Below, one piece after another: positions 11,776-23,818 of a stretch of 64,000 bases of DNA (position 1 is the first letter of the stretch; the number at the start of each line of letters is the position of its first letter). Under the pieces are notes generated by a model. It worked only from the letters and a program-made list of their open reading frames with translations. It was not told the DNA's origin and did no database searches. The translations under genes were made by a program, and so were the position numbers. The stretch is from Leptidea sinapis (Eukaryota > Arthropoda > Insecta > Lepidoptera > Pieridae): contig NC_066310.1 of assembly GCF_905404315.1 (NCBI RefSeq), forward strand, positions 3,968,001 through 4,032,000, read 5' to 3'.

Positions 11776-12064
11776 AGTAAGGAACGAGACGAGCAGGACA
11801 TTCAGCTGATGGTAATTGATACGCCCTGCCCATAACAATGCAGTACCGCTCAGGATTCTTGAAAAACCCCAAAAATTCTAAGCGGCACTATAATTGCGCT
11901 CGTCACCTTGAGACATAAGATGTTAAATCTCATTTGCTCAGTAACTTCACCAGCTACGGAACCCTTCAGACCGAAACACAGTAATGCTTACACATTACTG
12001 CTTCACGGCACCGTTGTGGAGCCCCTAATCTAGCCGGCATCCAGTGCAATGGAGCCTCCCTGGT
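11776..12064 (-). repeat. Repeat A, copy 6
   Basis: Reverse-oriented, nearly complete copy with both hairpin regions recognisable. Confidence 0.72.
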
Positions 12065-12111
12065 GTGTAATAAAACGCGAACTTGACATTTGCATTGGGC
12101 TCTCTTAGATT

Positions 12112-12243
12112 AATCTCAGCATAATTTCAGCTGTACAATGACCATAAAAACGAAATCAAAGATTATGCTTAGCCGACACTCACCTGAGTTTTACATAAGT
12201 AAAGTCTGAGTAAAGTTTAAGTACGCTCTTTAGATCTCAGCCT
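12112..12243 (+). mobile_element. Partial MITE, same family as 13981-14216
   Basis: This segment shares the motif order of the dpr-intron MITE, ending with ataagtaaagtctgag, aagtacgctcttta and gatctcagcct. Only about 130 bp resembling one end is recognisable. Confidence 0.55.
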
Positions 12244-13367
12244 TCGTATGTTATACTAAACAAAGTGCAGGTTTCGAGCTCGCTTAGGATCAGCCTGTCT
12301 AACCTAATAAGTTCAGATAGAATCAGAAAGACAAATGTAATCTTTATATTTGTTATATTTTTCATTTCAAGTACTTTTAATATATTTTATATAATTTTTA
12401 AAAGAGCAATTTTATATTCTCAAAGATTTATATTCGGCCTATCTAAACAGAATTAGGTACAAGTGTTTGACAGTTCAATAATGTATAATTGACGTAGTGC
12501 GTAACGAAGTTATATTTGAATAAGTTGATTGGTCGAGTGTATGGCTTAATATAATAAAGCGCCTTATTCTAAAAGCAATTTCAGGTCTTTAGAACATTTG
12601 GCGTCAACATTCAGTTTCTGCGATTCTTCTTAACATTATCAGTTTTATGAATTGGTGTTAAAAATGTATAATAATTGACTTTTTATACTTCATTAGGTTT
12701 TATCTACGTTTTACCAGCGTATCACTGACGCAAACAATTAAGTAATGACGCAAATCAGCGTAAACAATTAAGTGTCACAATCACTCTCTAAAACTGTCTG
12801 AAACAAAACTCTTCCTCCACGTCTAATAAGCCGAGTCTTCGTTAAGTTGTGTTTTGACCGCGCTTTGAATACAACGCTACTCAATGACAGTCTTCAGTGA
12901 AAAACTGTACAAATTATAGCATATTTTGTACTGATCGCGTATCAACTGCTCAACGCTGACGTTGCACACCGTTACACATTGGTCTTAATTTTTCAATCTA
13001 CTATGATACTGCAAGGCTAACCTTTGTCGTAGGGACTGAGGATATTTGGATGACGTCATGTAGTTAATGTGAGCACCAATTACTGAAATATTCTTTATAT
13101 TTCAGTTTCAAACTTCTTAATTCTGATGCTGCAAGGGAATCGCTCAACTAACGATGACTTAACTTATTGTATAATACATCCGTATAAACTTAAACCCTAT
13201 TTAAATTATATGTACCCAAATTTAAATATATTGGCACGGGTTGCAAGTCCGCAGGCCAACAAGTAAACTCATGTAAATAACGTTGCGACACCAGAATTAC
13301 TAATGCCACCCCAAATCCCTGTTCGCAAATAATTGACGAGTTCATTTACGTCACTTGAATATTTCAG
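12244..13367. other. Upstream dpr intron, no further exon seen
   Basis: I searched for the first Dpr Ig domain exons (a YWIRHRD/ YECQ-like block) and saw none. The tract ends in the acceptor for exon A. Confidence 0.45.
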
Positions 13368-13502
13368 GTCTCCACTCGTACGGGCATCGTGTCCCATTAC
13401 GTTAGACTACAGATCGTGGTGCCCGAGGCGTTTATATTGGGGTCCGGAGAACACCACGTTGATCTAGGAAGTGTTATACATCTCATATGCATTGTTGAAA
13501 AG
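13368..13502 (+). CDS. dpr: Dpr exon A: end of Ig1, start of Ig2
   Basis: This 135-nt exon of 45 codons is flanked by an acceptor (atttcag) and a donor (gtaagt). It encodes the linker PEAFILGSGEHHVDLGS and the first Cys of the second Ig domain (HLICIVEK). The phase is 0 at both ends, and it joins exactly to the SPTPPQY start of the next exon. Confidence 0.85.
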
Positions 13503-15888
13503 GTAAGTGAGATTAGATTTAAGGCATTTGTGTTCTTAATATAAGATAGTTGATATTTTATAACACATGCTATATTTACCTGTGTTGTAAATTTGTCCAT
13601 ACAAATTGCGGGGTCATCCCTAAATTACGTTAGGCGATTTTGGAATTTTGACCCTCCCTCTCCTCTTGATGACATGTCGTGAGATTATGCTCAACCCCCT
13701 CCCTCCATCCCTTATTTCACATAAGATTTCATTGCGTTACCCATTAAGAGGGGCAGAATCCTCAGAGGGGCTCAAGTTGAGTTCTATGCCTGGACTATGA
13801 TGCGATGTACTCACACTCCAGTGAGGATGTGTTAAGAATCTTATTAGGCATGAAATGCACATTGTTCGTTCCTGATACATTCAGTAATTTTACGTGATTG
13901 CACCCCAATGAAAACTCAATGAATAATGATCTATTATTGTAACTATTAGGTAGGATTTATTTTACTTTTCTCAAAATTTTAGGCTGAGATCTATAGAGCG
14001 TACTTATACTTTACTTACGAAAAACTTAGCTGAGGGTAAGCTTAGCATAATCTTTTATTGTCTTATATCTGTCATTTGACAGCTGAAATTCTGCTGAGCT
14101 TAAGCTAAGACAGCCAAATACAAAAGTCAAGTTCGTGTCTTATCACACTCAGCTAAGTTTAACGTAAGTAATGTCTGAGCAAAGTATAAGTAGATACCCT
14201 CTATAGAGCTCAGCCTGACTGGTGGAATATCGATGTTCCAGAGTCCAACACCGCCGCAGTACGTGTTCTGGTACCACAACGACCGAATGATCAACTACGA
14301 CGCGATCCGCGGCGGCATCACGGTCGAGACGGAGCCCGGGGCTCGGACACAGTCACGGCTCACGGTCCGGGGCGCCACGCTCAAGGACTCGGGGAATTAC
14401 ACGTGCAGCGCTAGCAACACCGAGCCAGCCTCTATACACGTGTTCGTGTCTGAAGGAAGTACGTACTGTGTCTGCGTATCTAACACGATTTACGGTAGAA
14501 GTTGCTTTGTATGATGGGCAACTTGGCAAGTTCAACAAAAAAACAGTAGAAAGAAAAAAGTAGCCCTATACATAAATTTCAGAAGTCGCATATACTTCTT
14601 GTGGGAGGCTCCTTTGCACAGGATGCCGGCTAGATTATGGGTGCCACAACTGTAAGCAGTAATGTGTAAGCATTACTGTGTTTCGGTCTGAAGGGCGCCG
14701 TAGCTAGTGAAATGACTGGGCAAATGAGACTTAACATCTTATGTCTCAAGGTGACGAGCGCAGTTTTGTGTGTGTTCAAGTGGATTCGAGAATGGTTTAG
14801 ATTCTCAATTCAGTCCATATATATTACTCCTGCCCATGTTAGTGAACTCCTTCTAACGGCTGGACTGATTTTTCAAACTTAAGACGTGTTTACAGGACAA
14901 TGTCTGTCGGGTTCGCTAGTATAGGTATATATGTATATATTCTGCACGGACTCACGCCAAGAAAGGGAAGATATTAGAAGGATTTACATATTTGGTGTGC
15001 GCATATATTAAGACACGCTTTTATTTCGTTGGTCTATGGCACAACACTGGTGGGTATCGGATATATAAAAAAATCTCTAACCCTGAAGATCCTGGGAATG
15101 AAAATGGAACTGGGTATAATTCAATAATTGCATTGTCATCGATCCTTCATGAAGTTTCAAATTAACCTGTTAATTTGAAGCGGACATCGACAGCTGATAA
15201 ATCAACAACCTATTTACCAGCCTTCTTTAAACAGGATGCCGGTGGGCACCTACACTTTAGGTTCTTTTTTTTCTGCCATCAAGCAGTACAGTGCCGATTG
15301 CGATCCCGCTCAGATCAATCAAGAATTTTTACTTTTATTTTTGTAATTTCACAATCTTATCACATTATAATTATTTTTCATTGTATAGTTTCATATTAAA
15401 ATTAATTTTAAAGTTACATAATTTTTTCATTTCATGAAAATGTTGAATGTACCTAATTTGAATAACCAATCTAGAACTAGTAGATATGTAAGTGCAAATA
15501 AATTGTTAATGTTATGTTGAAATATATATTAGAGTTATTGTTGGTACATCTAATGAAATAAATATTTAAAAAAATAATCCTGATCGGCACTGCATTATAA
15601 TAAGAAACGATCTGCTCGTCTTGTCACGTTCTTTTGTAAAAAAAAAACACAACTTTGTTCAACTTAAACTAATTAATACTGCTAGAAAGCATAATAATAT
15701 TATATTATCTTAAAAATCTATTTCAATGTGTTACTGACAAAATAAAACATCGGCATATTCCAAACTTTCCAGGTAACAAGATGGCGGCGATCCTGCGACG
15801 CAACACTAGCGCCATCCACGGCATTACCTCGAGCATCACCTGCATACTGCTCTTTACTTCAGTAATCATACACTTCGTTTTGCGATGA
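13368..15888 (+). CDS. dpr: Dpr-family Ig cell-surface protein, 3' part (3 exons)
   Basis: Three exons (13368-13502, 14242-14458, 15773-15888) join in phase through GT-AG introns and end in TGA, giving the last 155 residues of a Dpr (defective proboscis extension response) protein. Dpr proteins are neuronal surface Ig proteins that pair with DIP partners in synaptic specificity. The first residues (VSTRTG) fit the end of the first Ig domain. The second Ig domain shows Cys41, Trp55 and Cys100 in a DSGNYTC context, with the family-typical stretches GSGEHHVDLGS, TPPQYVFWYHNDR and SNTEPASI. The C-terminus is hydrophobic (ITCILLFTSVIIHFVL) and ends within four residues, as in GPI-anchored or tail-anchored Dprs. 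The first Ig domain and signal peptide exons were not found upstream and are presumably outside the window. Family assignment is confident; the paralogue (closest to the dpr1-5 type from memory) is not resolved. Confidence 0.88.
13981..14216. mobile_element. MITE with inverted ends, intron of dpr
   Basis: The two ends are inverted copies (aggctgag, then atctatagag or ctctatagag), and the similarity continues inward for about 70 bases with gaps (actta, cttagctgag). The length is 236 bp with no coding capacity. It fills the 3' end of the intron, finishing 25 bases before dpr exon B. A related partial copy lies at 12112-12243. Confidence 0.75.
14242..14458 (+). CDS. dpr: Dpr exon B: core of second Ig domain
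   Basis: This 217-nt exon encodes the Ig core, including the conserved Trp and the second Cys (GNYTCSASN). N-Y-T is a potential N-glycosylation sequon. The acceptor is gttccag and the donor gtacgt, leaving one base (phase 1). The exon is clearly richer in G+C than its surroundings. A MITE ends only 25 bases before the exon, so the acceptor region is unusually crowded. Confidence 0.88.
14601..14766 (+). repeat. Repeat A, copy 7 (3' truncated), dpr intron
   Basis: The head through gacgagcgcagt matches; the second hairpin and tail are replaced by an unrelated family H end at 14780-14920. Confidence 0.68.
14780..14920 (+). repeat. Family H repeat end, dpr intron
   Basis: It carries acggctggactgatttttca and ends gtctgtcgggttcgctagt. 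Confidence 0.45.
15221..15655 (+). repeat. Repeat A, copy 8, split by an insertion
   Basis: Degenerate A sequence (aggatgccgg ... gcgatcccgctcag) stops near 15332 and resumes at 15574 (aatcctgatcggcactgc) to an A tail. The ~240-bp intervening AT-rich segment ends in ataaatatttaaaaaaa, like a LINE 3' end. Confidence 0.5.
15773..15888 (+). CDS. dpr: Dpr exon C: C-terminal hydrophobic tail and stop
   Basis: The exon follows an acceptor at tttccag and starts with the two bases that complete a Ser codon from exon B. It encodes NKMAAILRRNTS, then a hydrophobic stretch, and stops at TGA 15886-15888. The NKMAAILRR start resembles the C-terminal part of known Dpr proteins, which supports this as the real last exon. 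Candidate AATAAA poly(A) signals occur at 16528 and 16562. Confidence 0.82.
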
Positions 15889-18744
15889 CGGTAGACTGTT
15901 TATAGTACGATTTCATTAATTAGATGTAATGTATCTTTCTAATAATGTTAATGTGATTCTAAATCAAGCAGCGATACGTTTCACGGAGACCTATTTTGGA
16001 TTATTCAATAGCATTTAATGTTTTGAATAATTATTTGAATAGTTCAAGCATTTATGTTACATTTTTTTTGAAATGAAAGCTTCTTTAGACGCTTTGATTA
16101 AAAAAACAGTAAATTATACACAATCATAATTATATATATTTTAAATGTTATATTACCTAGTGGATGTACAACACAAAATGTTTTATTTCGTATTATTAAC
16201 CTCGCCTCGATGAAGTTTTCACTTTCGTCGTTTGATGTTTTGCACATACCTTTTTTAATTATGAATTTATTTTAGTAAACGACATTTATGAAAATGTATT
16301 CTGTCATAGGCAACTTTTAAGTCATTGATGGTGGTATGGTACAATTACAGCCACATCAAACTTGGCACAAAATAATATATAAATTACTAACAATATGTTG
16401 AATGACGGTGTTCTGACAGACAATCGAACACATGTACATGAGTCTTTGTGAAATGTTTTGTGACTGAAATTTGCTGTGTGATCACACAAATCTCACAAAA
16501 AGGTCAGTTAAATTAAAAGAACATAAAAATAAATTAACTGCATTGACTATATTTACCAGTGAATAAAGTAATGTATGTAATTAATTACTAAGTTAGTATC
16601 TTCCAATATTGAACCAACTTGTAACGGTTCATTGCATCTGTACGTGACAAACTAATATTATTATTACGACACGCTACACTCAAAGTCGTGCGTCGTAACA
16701 GTCGTAACGTCGTAACATAATAAATATTCAATCATTTTCATTGCATAGGAACTAAAAAATCTAATCACTTTATGAAAGATTTCCCTAATTCTACTTTCCC
16801 CGCTGTACAAAGTTTGTGGTGACGTGTCAAATCATAATAGTCAATTAAGTAATATAATATAACTAGGCGAATCATGTATTAACGGAATTTATATTTAATC
16901 AAACAGTAGAAAACCATGTCTAAAAGAACGAATTTCTTCCTTAGTTAAAACAAATACCCGTATTAAATTAATATACTTAATTACTAAATTTTAAGTACAT
17001 AGTACATAGTTATAAATAATGTAGCACTTTATTATTATTAAAGTTATGCTTCTTTTGGTGTGTTGAGTGTAAATTATCAAAAGGGGGAAGATAAAATAAG
17101 TTCTATACAATTATTAGCAATTAAAACGTAAGTATGCAGTAATTCCATTGAGTGTCCATAGGTAATTTTTTGGTTTTTCGATAATATTTTTTATTATTTA
17201 GCGAAAAAATTATAATTAATTTTTCATTATCATATGTTATCGATTTATACATATAGTTAAAAAAAACCGCTTATTGTTATTTGTAAATATCTACTATCTA
17301 CAAAATAATCTGTATTGACGCAGTATGCCCGCTAGATGTATACCACAGTGGTGCCATTATTCTGCTGTAAAACCATTAATGAGCCAGAATTATTGCGTTT
17401 CAGTTTAAAGGTTGTAACTAATGCAATTGCTGTACTAATAAAACTTAACATCTAATCTCTCAAAGTGACGACCGCAATTGTGATGCCGCAAAGAATTTTG
17501 GGTTTTTCAAGAATCCTGAGCGGCAATGATTGTAATCGGCAGGGCGTAACATCTACATACTGACAAGGGACATTGGTCATAATAAGGTGAATTTCTTGCT
17601 CATCTCGCCACTTTTTCTCATAAGAAAATGTACACAGATTGTAAAACTATTTTGTGTAAGTACCTAATAATTACTGTTTTTATTAATGAATTTGTTTTAC
17701 ATATTTGTTATGAATGTTTATTAGGTCTAACTTAAGTAAAGCTACGAAAGACACTTATTCATGATTCATTTTTAAATTAGTTAAAAATTGTTCATATGAT
17801 TCAAACCTTAAAATCGAAAAAAACGAAAGCAATACGGCGAGTCACTTTGTAAATACCGTATTAATGAGAAGAATTGCGGAGACAAGCCACGAAATTTGAC
17901 TAAGCGGCAGTTAATAACGTAGCTATATAATATTTTAAAAACCTTAATATAATGGAGCCTCTGAGCCTTAATATTAATTATTCTCATAACTTGCCTGATG
18001 GAAACCGAATACCATTTGGTTAAATTTGTTGTATTTTGTAGTGAATCATTTAATGTGTATGCTTTTTATTGTAACATGAATTAAATATTTGATTTTTATT
18101 ATGGATATTATATCTAAAATTATTTCAATCAGATTATAAGTATTTATATTGAATAATATACGATAATTTGAAAACCCACATTTATTGTTAAATATTTATA
18201 TAAATATGGACATTCCCAAAAAATTCTGAACTCCTTGTTTACCTGTACCATGTATATATCTAATTTGAATCGCTCAATCAATAATGTTCATTTCAAACTA
18301 GAGTATAAATAAAATAAGGAATACATAAATAATATTAGAATAATGCATTTAAGTGTTTGAATTGATTTGATCTTGACAAAAAACGATTTTTATTAGAATA
18401 TTTTGTAAGTTGTTAGGGCAGGTGAAAAATTGATTTTTAATTTTAATTGTTTAAATAAACGCTATTTAATTCAATTATGCGGCATATTAATATTTTCATG
18501 AGTTGCATTTAATACCTTCTTTATTGCAATATTGTTCTTTCAACAAACGTAACATAGGAGTAATATTTTTTAAGGATTTTTATTTTGATACGCCAAAGAG
18601 GTACCTATAACTTCTAGCGTGCGTACATAAGTACACACTTTTTAATAAAAATTTTTCGACTTAAGAAAAAACATCTATGTGAATCTATGAATGTAGCGAA
18701 TCTATCCATGGAAGATAGTATAGTAAATAAAACGAATTAAAAAA
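15889..18744. other. dpr 3' flank, AT-rich
   Basis: It probably holds the dpr 3' UTR; AATAAA motifs lie at 16528 and 16562. Apart from the old repeat A copy at 17313-17632, nothing was recognised. Confidence 0.45.
17313..17632 (+). repeat. Repeat A, copy 9 (old, diverged)
   Basis: Recognisable by cccgctagatgtataccac, tttcaagaatcctgagcggc and a tctcgccactttttctcata tail; many substitutions suggest an older insertion. Confidence 0.55.
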
Positions 18745-18975
18745 AAAATTAGTGCGTACAAAGTACACATGTCAGATGTGAAACCTGCATTATGCACGAA
18801 CCTCTAAACTGCATATGAAGTCCTGGTACATGTTGCTAGGATGACACATAATTTCAACCGCTATGAAAGACATTACTATCACCGCTACCATATTTATGTT
18901 CTGGTGTCGATGTAGTTATACGTCGTTCGCATGACGTCAGAATATATTTAGGTATACTCGCGTCTTAAGACAATC
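18745..18975 (+). repeat. Repeat E, forward copy
   Basis: After an A run it carries gcgtacaaagtacacatgtc, tgcatatgaagtcctggtac, tgaaagacattactatcacc and gctaccatatttatgttctg. An inverted copy lies at 31858-32106. Confidence 0.65.
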
Positions 18976-19949
18976 TCTTCTTCAACTATGATTGCCTGGT
19001 ACCAAAACACAGTATAATGCTCCCTATCAAATATTCTCCCACGTTAAATCTTATGAATTTATGTGTCTCGTTTTACTGTCCCGCTTTTTCGTTTCATCGA
19101 CTTTCAAATCACAACGATGATAAAGAAGTTTTCACTTCAAAAATTAGGTAAACAATTCTTATCATTTCACACCTGCTCTAAAAACTTTTCAACATTAAGT
19201 AATATGTTCTACGTGCTATAGTTAGGTACTATTCCCAGATTGAATGGTGCAACAGTATCTCAATACACATGAAGACAAATTTTTAACATGTTATTTCTAC
19301 AAACGCTCAGCACAGACTAAATGAGTTGACTACATCTGACAACTTGTGTTACAAACAATGAAAGTGAAACGTCCTCCTAGTACGTAGCACATATTAACTC
19401 AAATTAAAATAATCGATAAACCTTATACGTAATACAAATCCTATTTCGTGAAAGTAATAATAAAAACTCATTCATATTTCAGATATACACAGTAGATGAT
19501 ATTCGTGTAAATATAATATAGGTACGTAGAATAGTCCATTAGCAATTGTAAATACTTTATCAGTGTTACTTGAAACTATTTATTGTACAAATAATTTTTG
19601 GTGATTATGTATCTATGCAATAAATATTTCTTCGAAAATCATTTCTTTACGACTCCTTACCTTACCTTTTACATAACGTCGTAATTGGCTCATAGATGGT
19701 ATCAAGTTTTATACCGTAAAATTGGTCTCCATCATAACTGGTTTCCCCGCAAGTTGGAGAGGGACATGCCGCCATCTTTATGACGTCATAGTGGCGTGAA
19801 CTCCAGACATTTGATTCAATGAATCCGAATAAAAAGTACTGTAATTTGCTGCCTTTAATACGACTTTAATACGATAAGCTTCGATCCCATATCTACCTAT
19901 GAAATGATAATTTTTATGTGAGAAGACCAGTGTACTTGGATGGAAGTCG
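18976..19949. other. Intergenic, nothing recognised
   Basis: AT-rich sequence without exon-like codon runs or recognised repeats. Confidence 0.45.
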
Positions 19950-20110
19950 CATACCCTCTTGTACTCACTTTATTTGAAAGTATCATGTCGTATCGTCCTG
20001 GAAACATCGGTTTGGTTGTACGAGGTACGGAGTTCTTTGAAAAGCGCGAAGTTGATGCTGTTAGATATACCGCGGTAGAGAGTACACAATGAAAAGATGT
20101 CTCCATCCAA
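19950..20110 (-). mobile_element. Family D-like LINE fragment
   Basis: The minus strand encodes VPRTTKPMFPGRYDMILSNK, matching the same C-terminal block (PGRYDM). Degenerate. Confidence 0.5.
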
Positions 20111-20337
20111 TGCCAAATCGTTCTCGTAGTACTTTACTGGGACACCGAAGTTTGAACCGCTCTGTATCTGTATCTAAGACAACGTCGATACATGCAATTC
20201 TTACTTCACGGGTCATCGATACTTATTTATTTATTTAATACATCACAAAATTCACAGAACTTTTGTTTAGGTTATAATAATAATTAGAACTTACTTCTAA
20301 TAATGGATTTGCAATATTTATAATAAGACATGGTATT

Positions 20338-20359
20338 TGTGTGTGTGTGTGTGAGAGAG
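20338..20359. repeat. GT/GA microsatellite
   Basis: A short (GT)n run turns into (GA)n in intergenic DNA. Confidence 0.75.
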
Positions 20360-20904
20360 ATATAAGAATCGCCTCAAGTTTATATTTTTTTATTTCTTTT
20401 ATTTTTTCAATTTTTTAAAATAAAAGTTACTATATTTTTTTTATATATTAGCTAATAAAATGCTCGCATAATGCCTTTATTTTATTAACGGGATTGACAG
20501 GTCGATCGCGAGTGCTTTTTGAGTCGATCTCGAGAAAAAAATCCGGTATGATAAACTAAAATCGGTAATTACGTACCATTTTATGAAAAGTATGCTCAGG
20601 ACATGCAGTGTCATGCAGATTCAACATCCAAAGTAGCTCTTTAGTTAAGATTAGAACTTTAGAACGCGTTTGTTTTGTAAGAACCAATAAACTCGCAATT
20701 TTGAATAATAATTATGAGTTTTTTCATTGACATTTAAGAGCAGACCTACACTTACCTTGTTTAAAAAAAATATATTTTGCGCAAAACTAATATCTATGTC
20801 ATCGTGACACTCTACATAGATGACGATCCATCATCACACATACTTGAAGCCTTTCAGAGCCGACCGATCGTAGTCTAACAATTTTGAGGTAGATCGCCAG
20901 TAGT

Positions 20905-21195
20905 TTAAGTATGTATTCAATAACTTTAACTATGTTTTTACTTATTAATTTACATTTTTTGACTTACTCGTTTTGACTTAATCATTTAGTAATTGACTTC
21001 TGTGTATTTTGTTGCATCACTTTGCATATTATATTATAATTGAATTGATTTGTAAAATTAAATTGGAAATAAGAATCTGTAATACCATTCTGTTTTGAAA
21101 AGAGCATCCTTAGAGTTTCTTGCTCGTTCTTCTCTAAGGAAATCTGCCTTCGGAACGAGCTGTTATATACCTACGAAATAAAAAGTTTTGCTTGT
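20905..21195 (+). mobile_element. LINE 3' tail related to family C
   Basis: It shares tgttgcatcact, catattatattataattga, gagtttcttgctc and cttcggaacgagc with the copy at 29305-29545. Confidence 0.5.
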
Positions 21196-21205
21196 TTGTT
21201 TGATG

Positions 21206-21335
21206 GGCACCACAGCGGCGCCTTTTTCTGTGTTGTGTTGTGAGTAGTTATAATGTGCAAGCAATTATTGCTTTGAGACTTATGACTGAAATTGATGGGC
21301 TTGATTGCAGTACAGTTCAGAATTTTGGCTCAAAT
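21206..21335 (+). repeat. Repeat A, fragment 10
   Basis: A short diverged fragment with gatgggcaccacagcggcgc. It lies directly after a LINE tail. Confidence 0.4.
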
Positions 21336-22009
21336 CATAGTATCTATATTATTTAAATCAAACGTTCTCCGAAACACGTATTCTTTGGACTACATCGGAA
21401 TATTTGCCGCAATCCTGGAGAGAAGAATAAAACCCAAAGGTGACTAATAAAAAAAAATAGAAAAACAGTATATAATATCTAATGCGTCGTTTTAGAACCA
21501 ACCAACCGCGAAGAAATCGGTCAAACCATTCAAAAGTTATAGGTTTACATACTTACACACACACACACACAGTAACACCCTCGCGAGAATAGTTAGGGAA
21601 GCTTCCTAGGACCTCAGAATGTTGAGATCTGATGAGAATTCTATTTTTTCAAAACGGGGTAAAATCAATAAGTTGCTTTCTTTTCTTAGCAAAATGATTT
21701 TGTATAGATAAAAACAAGGTTCGATCAAGTTCAAGGCACAAGCGTATGACATTCTGTTCTATAGTTCTGCGGCCACTTTATAATGCCACTACAACTGCGA
21801 TATTTCGGCATTAACAGCCGTGAAATTGATAGTATTGCAATGTGTTGTACTTTACAAATGCAATATATGAAACACTTAAAAATTATATAAATAGATGCAA
21901 ATGTAAATTATGCGGTATATGCGGCTGTTTTATTACTTATATTACTAACGATTTTACTTACAATAATTGGACAAATTGTGCAACTTATGATGATGAATGG
22001 AGGAGGATT
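21336..22009. other. Intergenic, mostly unrecognised
   Basis: A CA microsatellite with a family H-like lead-in is present. An open frame at 21842 runs into the LINE tail and is not credible as a gene. Confidence 0.4.
21549..21571. repeat. CA microsatellite
   Basis: A (CA)n run follows a family H-like segment (gaagaaatcggtcaaaccat). Confidence 0.75.
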
Positions 22010-22229
22010 GGGTACAGAGGTCACCTGACAGGAAATCATCCCCTCTTCTGTCGCTCTTATGCCAAACAACAGAAATCATTTGAGCTTTTCCATGGATTTT
22101 TTATGCTTGGTTTCGACTCTACGAAACTGACTAAAATAAACATATTTTAATTGGACAGGACAACTTCGGGTCCCCTTGTTCTCTATAAATATAACGAATC
22201 TCCAGAAAACATTAATAAAACACTCAAAT
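22010..22229 (+). mobile_element. LINE 3' tail, first unit of direct repeat
   Basis: It carries gtcacctgacaggaaatcat, ctgtcgctcttatgcc, gacaggacaacttcgggtcc and aaaacattaataaaacactc. The coding sense is Jockey-like (VLYKYNESPENINKTLK). Confidence 0.55.
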
Positions 22230-22230
22230 G

Positions 22231-22399
22231 TTTTTTCTCTATAAGATTAGGAAGATCATTTATATAGATAAGAAAGAGGAACGGTCCGAGAATAGACCCT
22301 TGTGGTACCCCCATACTGAGAGGAGTCCCAGGAGATCTCCTGCCATTCACGTGTCCATCTGAGTTCTATTGCTTATATGAAATCAGAAGATATATATAT
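22231..22399 (-). mobile_element. RT fragment between duplicated LINE tails
   Basis: The minus strand encodes GVPQGSILGPFLFLIYINDL, the conserved RT motif B region. It is wedged between two direct copies of a forward LINE tail. Confidence 0.65.
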
Positions 22400-22690
22400 G
22401 GGTACAGACGTCACCTGACAGGAAATCATCCCCCCTTCTGTCGCTCTTATGCCAAACAACAGGAATGGTTGTTGGTTTCGACTCTACTAAACTGACTAAA
22501 ATAAATATATTTTAATTGGACAGGACAACTTCGGGTCCACTAGTTCTCTATAAATATAACGAACTACCAGAAAACATTAATAAAACACTCAAATAATTCA
22601 ACAAATTTACTATTCACACCTTAACATGTCACTAAATAATAAATTAATATAAGCCGTCTCATAAAATTCCACTTTAAACATATAACTATC
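22400..22690 (+). mobile_element. LINE 3' tail, second unit of direct repeat
   Basis: The first 195 bases repeat 22010-22229 with a ~30-base deletion and scattered changes; the copy then continues into further LINE 3' sequence that the first unit lacks. Confidence 0.55.
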
Positions 22691-23096
22691 AATAATACAT
22701 ATAAAATTCATCAAATATGCGAAATTAATTCATCGCCAAATTAAATAATCTAGCGACACCGATTATTCGAGTCAATTGCATGGACGATGATCACAGCAGA
22801 CATGCGGAGGCGGCGATAAACTTTTAAGCCGAAAGCAATTCTGCTTTCAAACTTTTATGATCGCGGACTTAAGCATTGTTTTTTTTTTCACAGCAGAGGG
22901 TGGGGGGGAATCTTGGCCCCCTCTAGAAAATGTAGGAATGCTCACAAGTAATATTAGTAGGTACGTAGGTAGCCTATTAATAAACAAAAATAAAATTAAT
23001 TCTATAGGTAGGCGAATTTTATAAGATCGTACTATTAAATTGGTTTGTCTACTCCCCTCCCCCCCTTACCAAAATACTACCTACGCCGATGTAAAA
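22691..23096. other. Intergenic with G- and C-runs
   Basis: It holds opposing runs (ggtgggggggaat near 22900; cccctcccccccttacc near 23060) that suggest the ends of an unidentified repeat. Confidence 0.35.
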
Positions 23097-23345
23097 GGGA
23101 AGAAACGGGCAAGAGGCTCACGTGGCGGGTAGTGGTGAGGCACCCGCCGATGGACATCCGCAACACCAGGGATCAAGAGACGCGTTGACGGCCTAAGGAG
23201 TATATACTCTACGCTTGAAGGTCCCTAAGTCGATTCGGGAATACTGCAGCCAGTAATTGATTCCAAACGCGGCTGTACGAGGCAAGAAGTTTTGCGAGAA
23301 AAGGCGCGGTCGTAGAATGCCAGACGTCAAGTGGTGCGGGTTGAA
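23097..23345 (-). mobile_element. R1-like LINE 3' fragment
   Basis: The minus strand reads as a LINE C-terminus (FLPRTAA, YSRIDLGTFKRRVY) followed by cctggtgttgcggatgtcca and gggcaagaggct-like tail motifs. Different subfamily from D. Confidence 0.5.
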
Positions 23346-23764
23346 TTTCGCATTTATTTATTATTATTATCACAGGTACGATATTATATAATTTATTGCA
23401 GTTCTGTCGTGATCATGATTCATGCAATCGGATCGAAATATTAAATAAATAATATAGACTGTGAGTAACTTTTAATTTCTTTTAGTCCCTTTAAAAAACA
23501 ATATTCTCGCCACCACCGCAGTTCTGTTGAGACCAACATTTTAGAAACTGATTCAAAATCTGTCATCATGCTTATAGCCATCATAATATAATATGGTTGA
23601 TTCAGATTGAAACAGTCTATACAACTAGCAGTATAAATTTGAGGCATTAAAATATAAGCAACACAGTTTCTCTATACACGGTTTAAACTGATAAAGAAAC
23701 ATATCTATTTAAATATTATAAATAATAATCTTTACTGTTAATTCCAAGTTCCACAAAATGGTTT

Positions 23765-23818
23765 AGGGGCGGGGCTTCACCACGGCCGACCAATCACAAC
23801 AGGCCGATTGTATAAAAG
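23765..23818 (+). promoter_or_regulatory. GC-box / CCAAT / TATA promoter-like cassette
   Basis: Within 54 bases the + strand carries a GC box (ggggcggggc, 23766-23775), a CCAAT box (23790-23794) and a TATA box (tataaaag, 23811-23818), followed by a GC-rich stretch. The spacing resembles a pol II core promoter. No sizeable ORF follows; the first ATG (23841) stops after seven codons. Transcription from it would run antisense into ABCB8 exon 14. Confidence 0.4.

Noticed and set aside
14353..14538. Open frame on the minus strand opposite Dpr exon B
   Set aside because: Shadow of the Ig-coding exon; no independent support.
21842..22150. 102-codon open frame
   Set aside because: It runs from AT-rich DNA into a duplicated LINE tail and has no recognisable domain.
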